DNA from: Lantana camara
Lineage: Eukaryota > Streptophyta > Magnoliopsida > Lamiales > Verbenaceae
Assembly: GCA_037501455.1 (NCBI GenBank)
Contig: CM074863.1
Coordinates: 59,005,501 to 59,069,500 of the forward strand
Length of the DNA: 64,000 nucleotides
Direction: 5' to 3'
Shown: positions 34,813-47,051 of the stretch, piece by piece
Numbering within the stretch: position 1 is the stretch's first letter
How the letters are laid out: every line of letters begins with the position of its first letter
Position numbers and translations under genes: made by a program
The notes under the pieces: model-generated
Told to the model about the DNA's origin: nothing
The model's input: only the letters and a program-made list of their open reading frames with translations
Databases searched by the model: none

Positions 34813-37656
34813 AACACCTCTTTCGGATCGCATTTTGGTTCACCGGTTTGGAAGTAATTTGAGTTTGAAGATTTAGGGTTTTCGTGTTCTTAGATTTCAG
34901 ATCTAGGACAATCGGCTTGGAATTTCCAGAAATTGATCGAGGATTCGGAACGGGCACGAAATCTTCATTCAGGACTGATTTTTTGGGATTTTTCCGGTGA
35001 CTTTTGACGGCAGCCCATCGACGGTCCGACCAAATTCCGGTAGCTACAGTGGTGGCATTCCGGCGGCGTTTGGTCAGAATGTTCGTCTCGTTGTGGTGAG
35101 TTCAACGCCACTTTCCGTTCGTTAATCGGACACTCGGTTTATTTATTATGAATTATTTTGCGTAATTGTGATTATTTGAATTAATTGTTTTAAGTGCAAA
35201 TAAATTGGTTATTGTTGGTTTGTTGATCGAGATGTATTCTAATCGTATATGAAAACATGTGTTGAATGGATTGTGATATGCATGAATGTTTCGGTTTACA
35301 ATTTGAATCCCGATGTGATGAATTTATACTGTGTTTAGATATGAAGGGGTGTTAGTATAATATTTAGAAACTAATCTCTTATATGGCTAAATGAACTTGA
35401 ATAATATTTTAGAGGAACGAACATGCTGTGATTTCTCTATATGAATTTGAGACGTTCTCAATGTTATATTTGTTGTAAATTGTGTTTCCAATATTAAATT
35501 GAGATACATGAAAGATGCTTGAACAACTTGGGACTTGATGCATGATAGGAGTTAGAATTGTAATATCTTGATTTACTCTTACTACTCGAAAATGGTATAT
35601 TATGAATTACGATAAATTGATAATTGTCATCCTTTGTAAATAATTAATTCCTAGTTGAATAATTGTATAAACACTTTAAATGAACAATTATGCTTAGTAA
35701 TCAACTAAGGGGAAATATGTGTAATGATTCTAAACTTTTATAAATGACTTAGGGGATGTAAGTGTAATATTATGAAACTATGAATGTGACTTGAGCTTGT
35801 GTACCAAACATGTTGTGAAGTTGTAAAGTATAATCTTAAGTGAATTAGATGCACTCTTTAATTGTATCACGCATGCCATCTACGTATAACGACTTTGTAT
35901 GTTTATATGATCACGTTGCTCTTACTTATGCACTATATAACTCGTCATGAACTTGATGCTTAATTCTAATATTATAATTGAACCCTGTGATATTGGATGA
36001 TTTAATATGCATTTTCTGAATACATTGACTTCCTAAATTGATCTTGCATCTTTGGATATGGAATTGCATGATGGTTGCTTGTAAATATGACCTTGTTGAG
36101 CATTGATTTGCCTTGAATGACCACGACACCTCATCCAAGCAAAACATGAACACTTATGCATAACCACGATCATGTTGAGCAACGCCGTGCGTCTTGTTTG
36201 GTTCATATAGAGTCTAAGTCTGGGCTTCTGTATGTCTTGTCACAGAGTTAGGTGGTGCCGATGGGTCCGAGGTTTAGAGTGTTTGGCCCTTCACACTCTC
36301 AGACTCTACTACTACGAGGTGAGGTTTAGGATTTTGTATAGTTACGTGACCTATGGCCTTTACATGTTGATTTCTACCCTTGCATGCGAGTATACTCTAT
36401 TATAGATATGTATGTGTTGAATATGATATGTTGATGATCTTGTGTGAATCCTGCGTGGATGGAGGTCATGAGGCTTAAAGTTCCATCGCGTAGGAAGGGT
36501 GTAAATATAAAAACCAGTTTTTGAGGCATATGTAAGCTATTTTGGAAAATTCAGTGGTGTTATGATTCTGTAGCGAGTTAGCCATGATATATGGTATCTG
36601 TTCTATTCTGTACTGTTCTGTATGTGGATCCAGGAGCTGGTACGAGTGGAGACCGGTACGGCATAGGGCCGTCGGATAAGACACTGTGCTAGTTTCCATT
36701 TGAGATATCATTGCGCGACCTTAGGGTGATGAGGGAGGCGTGATATCTTGAGCCTTCGGTGTTTTATCCGGGGATAACTCTTGTGGGTTCGCTACCCTCT
36801 TGAGATCGAGTCTATTTTAGACGGTGTTATTATAGATGGTTTTGGGGACTGTACATCCCCTCCATCATTGGTGTAGCGGTTGGATTGATTGTGATTTATG
36901 TTCTGAGGAGTAAAGGTGGGAAGCTCGTACTCGCCGAGCATTTGACTATGTTATGTTATGGAATTATGAATCGGGATAGAGTCTTTCTGGAAAATGGTTT
37001 CTAAATTTATATCTATATCTTATTCGGGTTCTTTCAAAACGTTTTGGTATGTAACACCTATCCCCGGTTCATGAATCCATCCTTTTTATTCTGTGCTATG
37101 CTCCTTATATATATATATATAATGTGGGTGTGCGTTAGCCCCCTCACTCGGTCAAGTTGACTGACCCCTCATTTACACTTTTAGTTGCAGGTTGTTGGCG
37201 TTTGCTAGGCGGAAGTGAGTCCTTTGAGTTGCACTTCGTCGGTCTAGTCTTTCTATTTGCATTTGTCTTTTCATACACTTTACTTATGCTTTGACTCGTA
37301 GACTTGATATTATACTTTACTATTCGGTAACCCTGCGTGGCACTCTCATTCGGCCCCTTGTGGCACTTGATGATTATTACTTTATGTTGATATTCGGGAC
37401 TAGGGATTTATGCTAGTTGAACCCGTCACCTGGTTTGCATATTTTGTTTTAAATGCTTCCGCTATCTATTGTTGTTGGTTTTAATTGCTTCCGCACTCTG
37501 AGTTTTGGTCAAGTTAGATCCGCCTAGCCTAGTGTGTGAGTTGGTCTCCCGTTCGCTCTAATTCAGATTCGGGCATGGACTTTCATTTCATGTTCCGGGT
37601 CTGGGTCATAGTGCGGGGGATGTGGCATCCTCCGTTTGGGGTGTTACATCCTTAAG

Positions 37657-37668
37657 TGGTATCAGAGC
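37657..37668 (+). other. Primer binding site of D (tRNA-iMet)
   Basis: TGGTATCAGAGC, 8 bases after the 5' LTR end with spacer TCCTTAAG. Confidence 0.95.
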
Positions 37669-37690
37669 TCTAGGTTGCAAAACCGAGCTC
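37665..37690 (+). other. Stem-loop after the primer site of D
   Basis: GAGCTC (37665-37670), bulged TA, GGTT, loop GCAA (37677-37680), AACC, GAGCTC (37685-37690). Ten pairs. Confidence 0.7.
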
Positions 37691-37909
37691 TTGAGTCGTG
37701 TTGAGTCTGTCTAGGTCGTACGGCATAGGAATAACTGCGCATTGCATTTGTTTGACTTGATATTTTGATCCTTCGGCATGAATTGTTTCGTGATTATATG
37801 ATTGTGTGCACATTGTGACTTTAATTATGCAACATCTTATTTTATGTGCTTTATAAATTACAACTAATTGTTGCATTTACGTGATGTACTTGTTACATTT
37901 CATTTGCAT

Positions 37910-37948
37910 CTTAATCCGCATGCATCGAATTTAGTGTTTGAATTTCAG
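37910..37948 (+). other. Splice-acceptor-like block in D
   Basis: CTTAATCC (37910), then TTTAGTGTTTGAATTTCAG ending at 37948. Same layout as at the gag start of B. Confidence 0.5.
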
Positions 37949-38922
37949 GGTACCCTATGAGTCAACACTGAGGTTTCCCTCCGTCAACGCTACCTATTGG
38001 TACTACAACGGAAACACGCCATAATTCGAAAATGAAAGGATTCCTCACCAAGATCAATACTCATGAAAAGGTTCAGAGTTGAAGGAATGAGATTTGCTAT
38101 ATTGACTTACTACCTTATAGTCAATTGAAAGATGAAGTTTGACGAATTCTAACCTTGAGGATTCGTTCATTTGGAAGTAGTCACCTTGTTAAGGAAATGA
38201 GTCAATTGAGGAGAGTCTGATAAAGTAGAACCGTTTTGGAGGATTTTGATGAGCTTTCGCCTTGATGATTCGTTTATTTGGGAGTAGTCACCTTGTTGAT
38301 GGAAATGAGTTAATGTAGAAGAATCCGATCAAATAAGATCCGATCAAGTTCAAGGGATGTGGATAGGTAACCATGTTACATGAGCAACGAGTTACAAACC
38401 ATCGGTGAGTGTTGAAGGATTTGGTGTCGTTTAGAGTTAACAAACGACAAAACAAGATTGGTTGCTAGCTCTCTGGGTGTCTTCTTTCTGCTGAGGTGGA
38501 AGATTCTGCTAAGATCGAAGATTCTACTGAGATGGGAATAGAACACTTAGATGCCGAAAGACTTTATCCAAGTTTCAGAATCATATACCATGGATTGCTT
38601 TGGGAAGTGCTTAGCACCACGATCACTCAATGAAACTCTGAGGTACATATCTAATTGACAAACGAACCATGAGCAACTCGTTGAAGATGAGTAGACTAAG
38701 ATTTAACACATGAATGAGAATTCTTGGGAGAAATTGAAGATGATTCTAGTTGAGCAAGGATTACGGTCTAGTAAGGGGTTTGGTGATAAACGAGCATTGT
38801 TGAGTTACCATTTTATGAAAAGACTCAAGACAAAGAAGTTCAGATGACGAGGGTTGCATCATTGTCGGCTTAACCAACTTCTACCGCTTCATCTTGACTT
38901 TCTTGTCAAGACTTTCACACTT

Positions 38923-39000
38923 TGGTTAACGGTACGCCAAGCATTCATGGCATTTGCATACATGCATCGCTTAAATACTCTTACCTTGTTTTGCTTGATG
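38923..39000 (+). other. Block shared by D and C internal regions
   Basis: GGTTAACGGTA...CATTCATGGCAT-T-TGCATACATGCA, then ACCTTGTTTT. The same block is at 57097-57185 in C, upstream of the hairpin array in both. It is the only long internal similarity between the two elements outside the ends. Confidence 0.6.
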
Positions 39001-39380
39001 TGGGTGATGACTATTGTTGTTTTTAATTGTGATAACTTGGATACCTGATCTAGTAATTGTAACTTGAAATTTCTACCTGTTTTGAACTGTTGCTGAAATG
39101 AATGAGTTATGTACTTATGTGAACTATTCATGCCTATGTGATTTGAAACTCTCTTGATTGCTCACTAACTTCCCATATAACATACATACATACTGTAACC
39201 TTATTTTACAGGGATTCCATCGCGATATCCCCTTGAGTTGAGGTATGAGCGTTGAAACTATACTCAAGGGACACCGATATCAGTTGTATAAGGTACACCA
39301 AACATGCATCGCATACTTTTCGTCAAGTGTTACTATGATGTGTGTATGTATGAATAACTGATCAGTGGATTTATGTGCAA

Positions 39381-39751
39381 GAGAGACCTGAGGTTCCCTC
39401 TTTCTACGTGTTGGAGAGATGCAGGATTCTCTCTATTTATGTGATAAAAAGATGCTGGAATCTTTCTAAGTTTTGTGCACGAGAGATGTTGGATTCTCTT
39501 GTACTTAGATATTCGGAGATGCTGGATTCTCGTGAATCTAGGGGTTTGAGGAATGTTGGATTTTCTCAAACTAGAATGTTGGGAGATGTTGGAATCTGCC
39601 CGACTTAGGTTGAGAGACGGGGTTCTCTCAATTATGTGCTTGAGAGACGGGGTTCTCTCTTTTATATGTGCTCGAGAGACGGGGTTCTCTCTCTTGTGGG
39701 TGCTGAAGGACGGGGTTCTCTCTCTTACGTGTTGAGAGATGGGATTCTCTC
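39381..39751 (+). repeat. Array of about 12 short hairpins in D
   Basis: Units of about 30-37 bp, each with an inverted repeat. The best units are GAGAGA-CGGGGT-TCTCTC at 39612, 39642 and 39674. Units towards the 5' side are diverged (GAGAGATGTTGGATTCTCTT type). Starts include 39381, 39413, 39481, 39516, 39612, 39642, 39674, 39708 and 39734. Spacers of 12-20 bp vary in sequence. C has a related array at 57375-57563. Confidence 0.75.
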
Positions 39752-40041
39752 TTGTTTGTTGTGGTTGCGTTACACGTTGATCTGACTACGGGTAGCAAGT
39801 GGTGCATCTGAGACGACATCGAGGTTGGGTGCAGTTGCAGCTATCCGATCATGGGAATGACTGACCGAGTTCGAAACAACTAACGGATCAAGTACTCGCA
39901 CGGACCTCGACGATAACAAGACATCCTAAAGGAGGTTCAGTGTAGATGACCGGAGTAAGCCTCACCATTAGAGTTATGATCTCACGCGAGTTCGGGAGAA
40001 GGGTTGGAGCACTACAACTCGAGGATCTACATTTTCCAGTG

Positions 40042-40060
40042 GAACCTGGGGACCAAGTTC
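40042..40060 (+). other. Stem-loop before the polypurine tract of D
   Basis: GAAC/GTTC outer and TGG/CCA inner pairs with one mismatch and a GGA loop. Weaker than in A, B and C but in the same place. Confidence 0.45.
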
Positions 40061-40077
40061 TCTTAAGGGGGGAAGGT
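40061..40077 (+). other. Polypurine tract of D
   Basis: TCTTAAGGGGGGAAGGT directly before the 3' LTR. Confidence 0.85.
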
Positions 40078-43000
40078 TGTGACGCCCCGTTTTCTCGAAG
40101 GGTGTTCTTACTACATCAACAAGTAAGTCTCTACATTTATGTGTGTTTAATTTAAGAGTTCTTGAATTATGTGATTTAATGTAAATCCAATTTAATATGT
40201 GTTCATTCGAATTATTCTAAGATTAATTGTCAACTTGATTAATTACGCGCATATTTAACCCTAACTGTCTAATTTGATTTAATTCAAATTTACTCCATGA
40301 AATAACTGTCAAGTTGATTTTAAATCCATCATATTATTTAACTTGTTTAATTTTGGTTTACTTGAATTCCTTGAGATTAATTGTCAATCATGTGTTTACG
40401 AAATGTCGTTAAATTGTACGAAAGGTTTTAAAATTAAATTGAATTAAACTCTAATTGGTAAATTGATCTCTTTCATTTTAATTTGTAAAATTAATTCGGA
40501 GTTTGAATGTTTATTCGTAACTTTACCAATTTTATTTGCGATTAATTGTACGCGATATTTATCTTTGCTACGCGGTAAGGATACCCGGTTGTATATAGCT
40601 TGTGCACAAGACACATTTCTCCCAATCCCTTTTTTCTCTCTCTCTCTCCTCTCCCACTTTCTCTCTCCCGCGGGTTACTATCGCGGCTTCGGTTACGAGC
40701 CCATAACTCGATCGTTTCTCGACGGAATTCAACAAACGAATAGTCCATTTCGATTATCTCGGCGAGACCGACGTAAGAGTACCAATTTTACGGCCTAATG
40801 ACGAACGGTGGCGGAGTTATGGCCGGATTTCAGTAGCAGCGGCGGAGCTGTCAGACCGCCGCCACTTCGCCGGCATTTCCCGGCGTTTTTCGGCCACTTC
40901 CTTGGTACACGCGCCAAAGAACCAGCAAGAGTACTTCCCGGCGCAGCGGATGACGTCTTCAGCGCGGCCATCGGAGGAGAGACGACGCCGCACGCGCCGC
41001 CCAAAGCTCGTGGTGGCAGCGCGAGTTATTGTAGCGGCGGCGGCAGAAACTTCGGCGGCCAACGGGGGCCTTTTCCGGCCATGTTTTGGTCTCGGGCTCT
41101 TCACAAAAGTTGTTTGGAACGACGAAAACTAGTGACCTGTGATCAGGCGACTCCAGATTTGGAGGTTTGGTGGCTGATCGGCGGCGGCAAAGTGGCGGTG
41201 CAACGGCGGCACTAGCTCCGAGGATTTTTCCGGAAAGCTACCTTAGGTCTTTCGAAGAGCTCGTCATGGGTAAGACAACACCTCTTTCGGATCGCATTTT
41301 GGTTCACCGGTTTGGAAGTAATTTGAGTTTGAAGATTTAGTGTTTTCGTGTTCTTAGATTTCAGATCTAGGACAATCGGCTTGGAATTTCCAGAAATTGA
41401 TCGAGGATTCGGAACGGGCACGAAAACTTCATTCAGGACTGATTTTTTGGGATTTTTCCGGTGACTTTTGACGGCGGCCCGTCGGCGGTCCGGCCAAATT
41501 CCGGTAGCTACAGTGGTGGCGTTCCGGCGGCGTTTGGTCAGAATGTTCGTCTCGTTGTGGTGAGTTCAACGCCACTTTCCGTTCGTTAATCGGACACTCG
41601 GTTTATTTATTAAGAATTATTTTGCGTAATTGTGATTATTTGAATTAATTGTTTTAAGTGCAAATAAATTGGTTATTGTTGGTTTGTTGATGGAGATGTA
41701 TTCTAATCGTATATGAAAACATGTGTTGAATGGATTGTGATATGCATGAATGTTTCGGTTTACAATTTGAATCCTGATTTGATGAATTTATACTGTGTTT
41801 AGATATGAAGGGGTGTTAGTATAATATTTAGAAACTAATCTCTTATATGACTAAATGAACTTGAATAATATTTTAGAAGAACGAACATGCTGTGATTTCT
41901 CTATATGAATTTGAGACGTTCTCAATGTTATGTTTGTTGTAAATTGTGTTTCCAATATTAAATTGAGATACATGAAAGATGCTTGAACAACTTGAGAGTT
42001 GATGCATGATAGGAGTTAGAATTGTAATATCTTGATTTACTCTTACTACTCGAAAATGGTATATTATGAATTACGATAAATTGATAATTGTCATCCTTTG
42101 TAAATAATTAATTCCTAGTTGAATAATTGTATAAACACTTTAAATGAACAATTATGCTTAGTAATCAACTAAGGGGATATATGTGTAATGATTCTAAACA
42201 TTTATAAATGACTTAGGGGATGTAAGAGTAATATTATGAAACTATGAATGTGACTTGAGCTTGTGTACCAAACATGTTGTGAAGTTGTAAAGTATGATCT
42301 TAAGTGAATTAGATGCACTCTTTAATTGTATCAAGCATGCCATCTACGTACAACGACTTTGTATGTTTATATGATCAAGTTGCTCTTACTTATGCACTAT
42401 ATAACTCGTCATGAACTTGATGCTTAATTCTAATATTGTAATTGAACCCTGTGATATTGGATGATTTAATATGCATTTTCTGAATACATTGACTTCCTAA
42501 ATTGATCTTGCATCTTTGGATATGGAACTGCATGATGGTTGCTTGTAAATATGACCTTGTTGAGCATTGATTTGCCTTGAATGACCACGACACCTCATCC
42601 AAGCACAACATGAACACTTATGTATAACCATGATCATGTTGAGCAACGCCGTGCGTCTTGTTTGGTTCATATAGAGTCTAAGTCTGGGCTTCTGTATGTC
42701 TTGTCACAGAGTTTGGTGGTGCGGATGGGTCCGAGGTTTAGAGTGTTTGGCCCTTCACACTCTCAGACTCTACTACTACGAGGTGAGGTTTAGGATTTTG
42801 TATAGTTACGTGACCTATGGCCTTTACATGTTGATTTCCACCTTTGCATACGAGTATACTCTATTATAGATATGTATGTGCTGAATATGATATGTTGATG
42901 ACCTTGTGTGAGTCCTGCGTGGATGGAGGTCATGAGGCTTAAAGTTCCATCGCGTAGGAAGGGTGTAAATATAAAAACCAGTTTTTGAGGCATATGTAAG

Positions 43001-44109
43001 CTATTTTGGAAAATTCAGTGGTGTTATGATTCTGTAGCGAGTTAGCCATGATATATGGTATCTGTTCTGTTCTGTACTGTTCTGTATGTGGATCCAGGAG
43101 CTGGTACGAGTGGAGACCGGTACGGCATAGGGCCGTCGGATAAGCCACTGTGCTAGTTTCCATTTGAGACACCATTGGGCGACCTTAGGGTGATGAGGGA
43201 GGCGTGATATCTTGAGCCTTCGGTGTTTTATCCGGGGATGACTCTTGTGGGTTCGCTACCCTCTTGAGATCGAGTCTATTTTAGACGGTGTTATTATAGA
43301 TGGTTTGGGGACTGTACATCCCCTCCATCATTGGTGTAGCGGTTGGATTGATTGTGATTTATGTTCTGAGGAGTAAAGGTGGGAAGCTCGTACTCGCCGA
43401 GCAGTTGATTATGTTATGTTATGGAATTATGAATCGGGATAGAGTCTTTCTGGAAAATGGTTTCTAAATTTATATCTATATCTTATTCGGGTTCTTTCAA
43501 AACGTTTTGGTATGTAACACCTATCCCCGGTTCATGAGTCCATCCTTTTTATTCTGTGCTATGCTCCTTATATATATATATAATGTGGGTGTGCATTAGC
43601 CCCCTCACTCGGTCAAGTTGACTGACCCCTCATTTACACTTTTAGTTGCAGGTTGTTGGCGTTTGCTAGGCGGAAGTGAGTCCTTTGAGTTGCACTTCCT
43701 CGGTCTAGTCTTTCTATTTGCATTTGTCTTTTCATACACTTTACTTATGCTTTGACTCGTAGACTAGATATTATACTTTACTATTCGGTAACCCTGCGTG
43801 GCACTCTCATTCGGCCCCTTGTGGCACTTGATGATTATTACTTTATGTTGATATTCGGGACTAGGGATTTATGCTAGTTGAACCCGTCACCTGCTTTGCA
43901 TATTTTGTTTTAAATGCTTCCGCTATCTATTGTTGTTGGTTTTAATTACTTCCGCATTCTGAGTTTTGGTCAAGTTAGATCCGCCTAGCCTAGTGTGTGA
44001 GTTGGTCTCCCGTTCGCTCTGATTCGGATTCGGGCATGGACTTTCATTTCATGTTCCGGGTCTGGGTCATAGTGCGGGGGATGTGGCATCCTCCGTTTGG
44101 GGTGTTACA
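40078..44109 (+). repeat. D 3' LTR
   Basis: 4032 bp, about 97.5% identical to 33614-37648 by eye. Ends GGGGTGTTACA at 44109, followed by ATGCA. Confidence 0.95.
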
Positions 44110-44114
44110 ATGCA

Positions 44115-44657
44115 CCTAATATAGCGAGTGATGACTTCCACAAGGCTATGCAGTTTATTCAGGGACTTGGACCAGATATCCAGGCAGCTCTTGAGGCAGT
44201 TAATATGAGCACTTGGGCGAAGGCTACTTCGAAAGCCTTAAAAGTTGAAGATTCTGTAATTTCTAGGAGGCTAGCTTATCGCCAGGGACAAGGGTCAGGA
44301 TCCGGCTCGGGATTTAACAAAGGAAAGAGGCCAATGAATTTACCAGCTCCACCACCAAAAGGACTTTTCAAGAAGCCTAGAGCAGGAGGTCAGATTGCAC
44401 CTATTCCACGAGCACCTCAGGCTCCACCAGCTCCTAAGGGATCCCGAAACGATTAGCCTCCGTGTACTTATTGTGGATGGCCAACTCATTCTTACAACAA
44501 TTGCCGGAAGAGATTGGGGTTGTGCTTGATTTGTGGAAAAGGGGATCATATGGCTTTTTCATGCCCAGACAAAACTCCAAGATATCAAGCTAGGGCTCAG
44601 AGACCGATGGTGCAGGCACGAGCTTATGCCCTTGAGGGTGAGGAGCAGAAAGTTTAA
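44115..44657 (+). pseudogene. gag: B gag, C-terminal part and nucleocapsid
   Basis: Resumes the gag frame after D: PNIASDDFHKAMQF..., a Gly/Ser-Lys-Pro-rich linker, a TAG at 44454-44456, then two CX2CX4HX4C zinc knuckles (44463-44504, 44523-44564) and a TAA at 44655-44657. Both stops fit a C-to-T change of a Gln codon. The TAG lies two codons before the first knuckle; A also has a TAG between capsid and knuckles. Confidence 0.88.
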
Positions 44658-47051
44658 GCTGATCCAAATGTCGTGGTGGAAGGTACCGTTTGCATTCATA
44701 ACACGAGCATCCATGTATTATTCGATCCGGGTGCCACACATTCTTTCATATCTTGTGATCTATGTGCCCCTCTGTGCCTATCTGTTACTTGTTCAAATTC
44801 TTGCTATTTTGTGAGTTCTCCTTTGGGAGGTAGTTTGCAGACGGATCGGGTTGTCAGGGGTTGTTCAGTTTTGATAGAAGGGAAAGATTATCCGGCAGAT
44901 TTCATTGTGATGCCTATGAAGAAGTATGGGGTAATCTTCGGGATGGATTGGTTATACCGGCATCGGGCCAAAGTTGATTGTTTTAAGAAGAAGATTAAAT
45001 TGGGTCAAGAGTTGATTGGAGAATTTGGGTCGAAGAATGTACCACTCGTATCGTTTATGGAAGCTCGCAAGTTGGTGAAGGATGGATCAATGGGATTTAT
45101 TGCCTATCTCCTTAATAAACCAAAGGATCAATCAAGTTTTGAGGAGACGGCCGTGGTAAAGGAATGTCCCGACGTGTTTCCAGAAAATTTGGGTTCTCTA
45201 CCACCGAATCGGGATATTGAATTTGTTATTGATTTATATCCGGGATTAGAACCTTGCTCCAAGACTCCTTATAGAATGGCTCCGGCAGAGTTGAAAGAGT
45301 TGAAGATTCAACTCGAGGAATTACTCAAGATTGGATATATTCGACCGAGTTCGTCTCCGTGGGGTGCTCCGATTCTCTTTGTCAAGAAGAAAGATGGAAC
45401 ATTGAGGATGTGTATAGATTACCGGGAGCTTAATCGGTTGACTGTCAAGAATAAATATCCATTGCCCCATATTGAGGATTTATTTGATATGCTGCAAGGT
45501 TCGGGGATTTATTCGAAATTGGATCTAAGGCAAGGGTATTACCAATTGAAAATCCGAGAAGAGGATATACCAAAGACAGGATTTAACACCCGGTATGGGC
45601 ATTATGAATTCGTAGTGATGCCTTTTGGTTTAACTAATGCCCCTGCAGCATTCATGGACATGATGCATCGGATTTTTCAGCCCTACTTGGATATATTCGT
45701 AGTAATCTTCATTGATGACATTCTTGTGTATTCGAAGACTCCAGAAGATCATGACAGGCATCTTAAATTGGTATTGGAGACGTTGAGAGAGCACCGGTTG
45801 TATGCGAAGTTTAGTAAGTGTGAGTTCTGGATCGACCGGGTTGCTTTTCTAGGTCATATCGTCTCAAGTAAGGGTTTGGAAGTGGATTCTTCGAAGATCG
45901 AGACAGTTACTCAGTGGCAGAGTCCGAAGAATGCCTCTGAGGTCAGATGTTTCTTGGGTTTGGCAGGGTATTACCGAAGGTTTGTGAAAGATTTTTCAAA
46001 GATTGCCGCTCCTTTAACTCGGTTAACTAAGAAGGAAGTTAAGTTCGAGTGGGACGAGGCATGTGAGGCGAGTTTCCAACTCTTAAAGGAAAAATTAACC
46101 AATGCACCGGTATTAGCACTTCCCGAGGGCAGTGAAGGACACATGGTTTATATGGATGCCTCGAAAGAAGGGTTGGGATGTGTTTTGATGCAGAATGGTA
46201 AAGTGATAGCCTATGCCTCGAGGAAATTGAAGGATCATGAGCAGAATTATCCCACTTACGATCTCGAGTTAGCAGCAGTGATCTTTGCTTTGGGAAAGTG
46301 GAGACACTACTTATATGGAATTTCTTTCGAGATCTTTTCCGACCACAAGATTCTCCAGTATATGTTTTCTCAGAAAGAATTGAATAAGAGACAGAGGCGT
46401 TGGATGGAGATGTTAGCGGATTATGAGTGTACGATTCGATGCCATCCCGAAAAAGCTAATGTGGTCGCGGATGCACTTAGCAGGAAGGCTAGTGTGTCTA
46501 GTGTGAAAGTGGAAGTTGGAGATGAATCTGATCTTCAACAGAGATTATTTGAAGCTCAAATAGTGGATTCCGAAGTTCAGAAATTAGTGCTGAAAGCTAG
46601 AAATGATCCAGAGAGTCCGTTTGGGTTTGATGACACCGGGCTTCTAAGGTTCAAAACCAGAATTGTGGTTCCGGAAGAATTGAAACGGTTGATATTGGAA
46701 GAAGCTCATCGATCAGGGAATTCGATACATCCCGGGGAAAACAAGATGTATAAGGACTTAAAGAAATTTTATTGGTTGAATGGACTTAAGCGGGATGTGA
46801 TCAACTTCGTGAGACAATGCTTGACTTGTCAAGTTGTAAAAGCAGAGCATCAGAAGCCATCGGGGCTACTTCAACCATTACCTATCCCGGAATGGAAATG
46901 GCAACAAGTGGCGATGGATTTTGTTTCGGGTCTTCCTAAAGTGAAAGGTGGTTTAGATGGAATTTGGGTGATCGTGGATCGACTGACGAAATCGGCACAT
47001 TTTCTTGCTATTCGGATGTCGGATAAAATGACTAAGTTAGCTAAGAAATAG
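44658..47051 (+). pseudogene. pol: B protease, reverse transcriptase, RNase H, integrase (N-terminal)
   Basis: One open frame of about 798 codons, the best preserved pol in the window. Protease DPGATHSF near 44730; RT with [15 protein letters not shown] (45355), [18 protein letters not shown] and the active-site FIDDILVYS (45708-45734); RNase H YMDASKEG (46150), [27 protein letters not shown] (46468); integrase zinc finger HPGENKMY...[14 protein letters not shown] (46729-46857) and the first catalytic Asp in AMDFVSGLP (46912). It ends at TAG 47049-47051 where A has CAA/CAG, so a C-to-T change. Family, order and chromodomain place it in the Tekay/Del chromoviruses. Confidence 0.92.

Larger units (their letters stand above)
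33614..37648 (+). repeat. D 5' LTR
   Basis: 4035 bp, TGTGACGCCCCG to GGGGTGTTACA. GC-rich between 34330 and 34750, where overlapping frames on both strands are chance. Solo LTR I is a related family member: the blocks around 34750-34960 and 35090-35130 match the reverse complement of 61540-61925. Confidence 0.95.
37649..40077 (+). mobile_element. D internal region (non-coding)
   Basis: 2429 bp with no reading frame above about 80 codons and no retroelement protein motif. In order: primer site and hairpin, acceptor-like block (37910-37948), an unassigned A-rich stretch to ~38850, a block shared with C (38923-39000), the hairpin array (39381-39751), a unique tail, a stem-loop (40042-40060) and the polypurine tract. 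Confidence 0.88.
33614..44109 (+). mobile_element. Element D: complete non-autonomous LTR element in B gag
   Basis: 10,496 bp with two ~4.03-kb LTRs, primer site, 2.43-kb non-coding internal region, polypurine tract and the duplication ATGCA (33609-33613, 44110-44114). There is no gag, protease, RT, RNase H or integrase. I counted about 100 LTR differences by eye (about 97.5% identity), so D is older than A and C. The LTR tail, primer-site spacer and acceptor-like block match B, so a B-like Tekay element probably moved it in trans. Confidence 0.92.

Noticed and set aside
39381..39751. Regularly spaced repeats resembling a CRISPR array
   Set aside because: The repeats are imperfect hairpins inside a plant retrotransposon, spacers are short and T-rich and vary gradually, and there are no cas genes.
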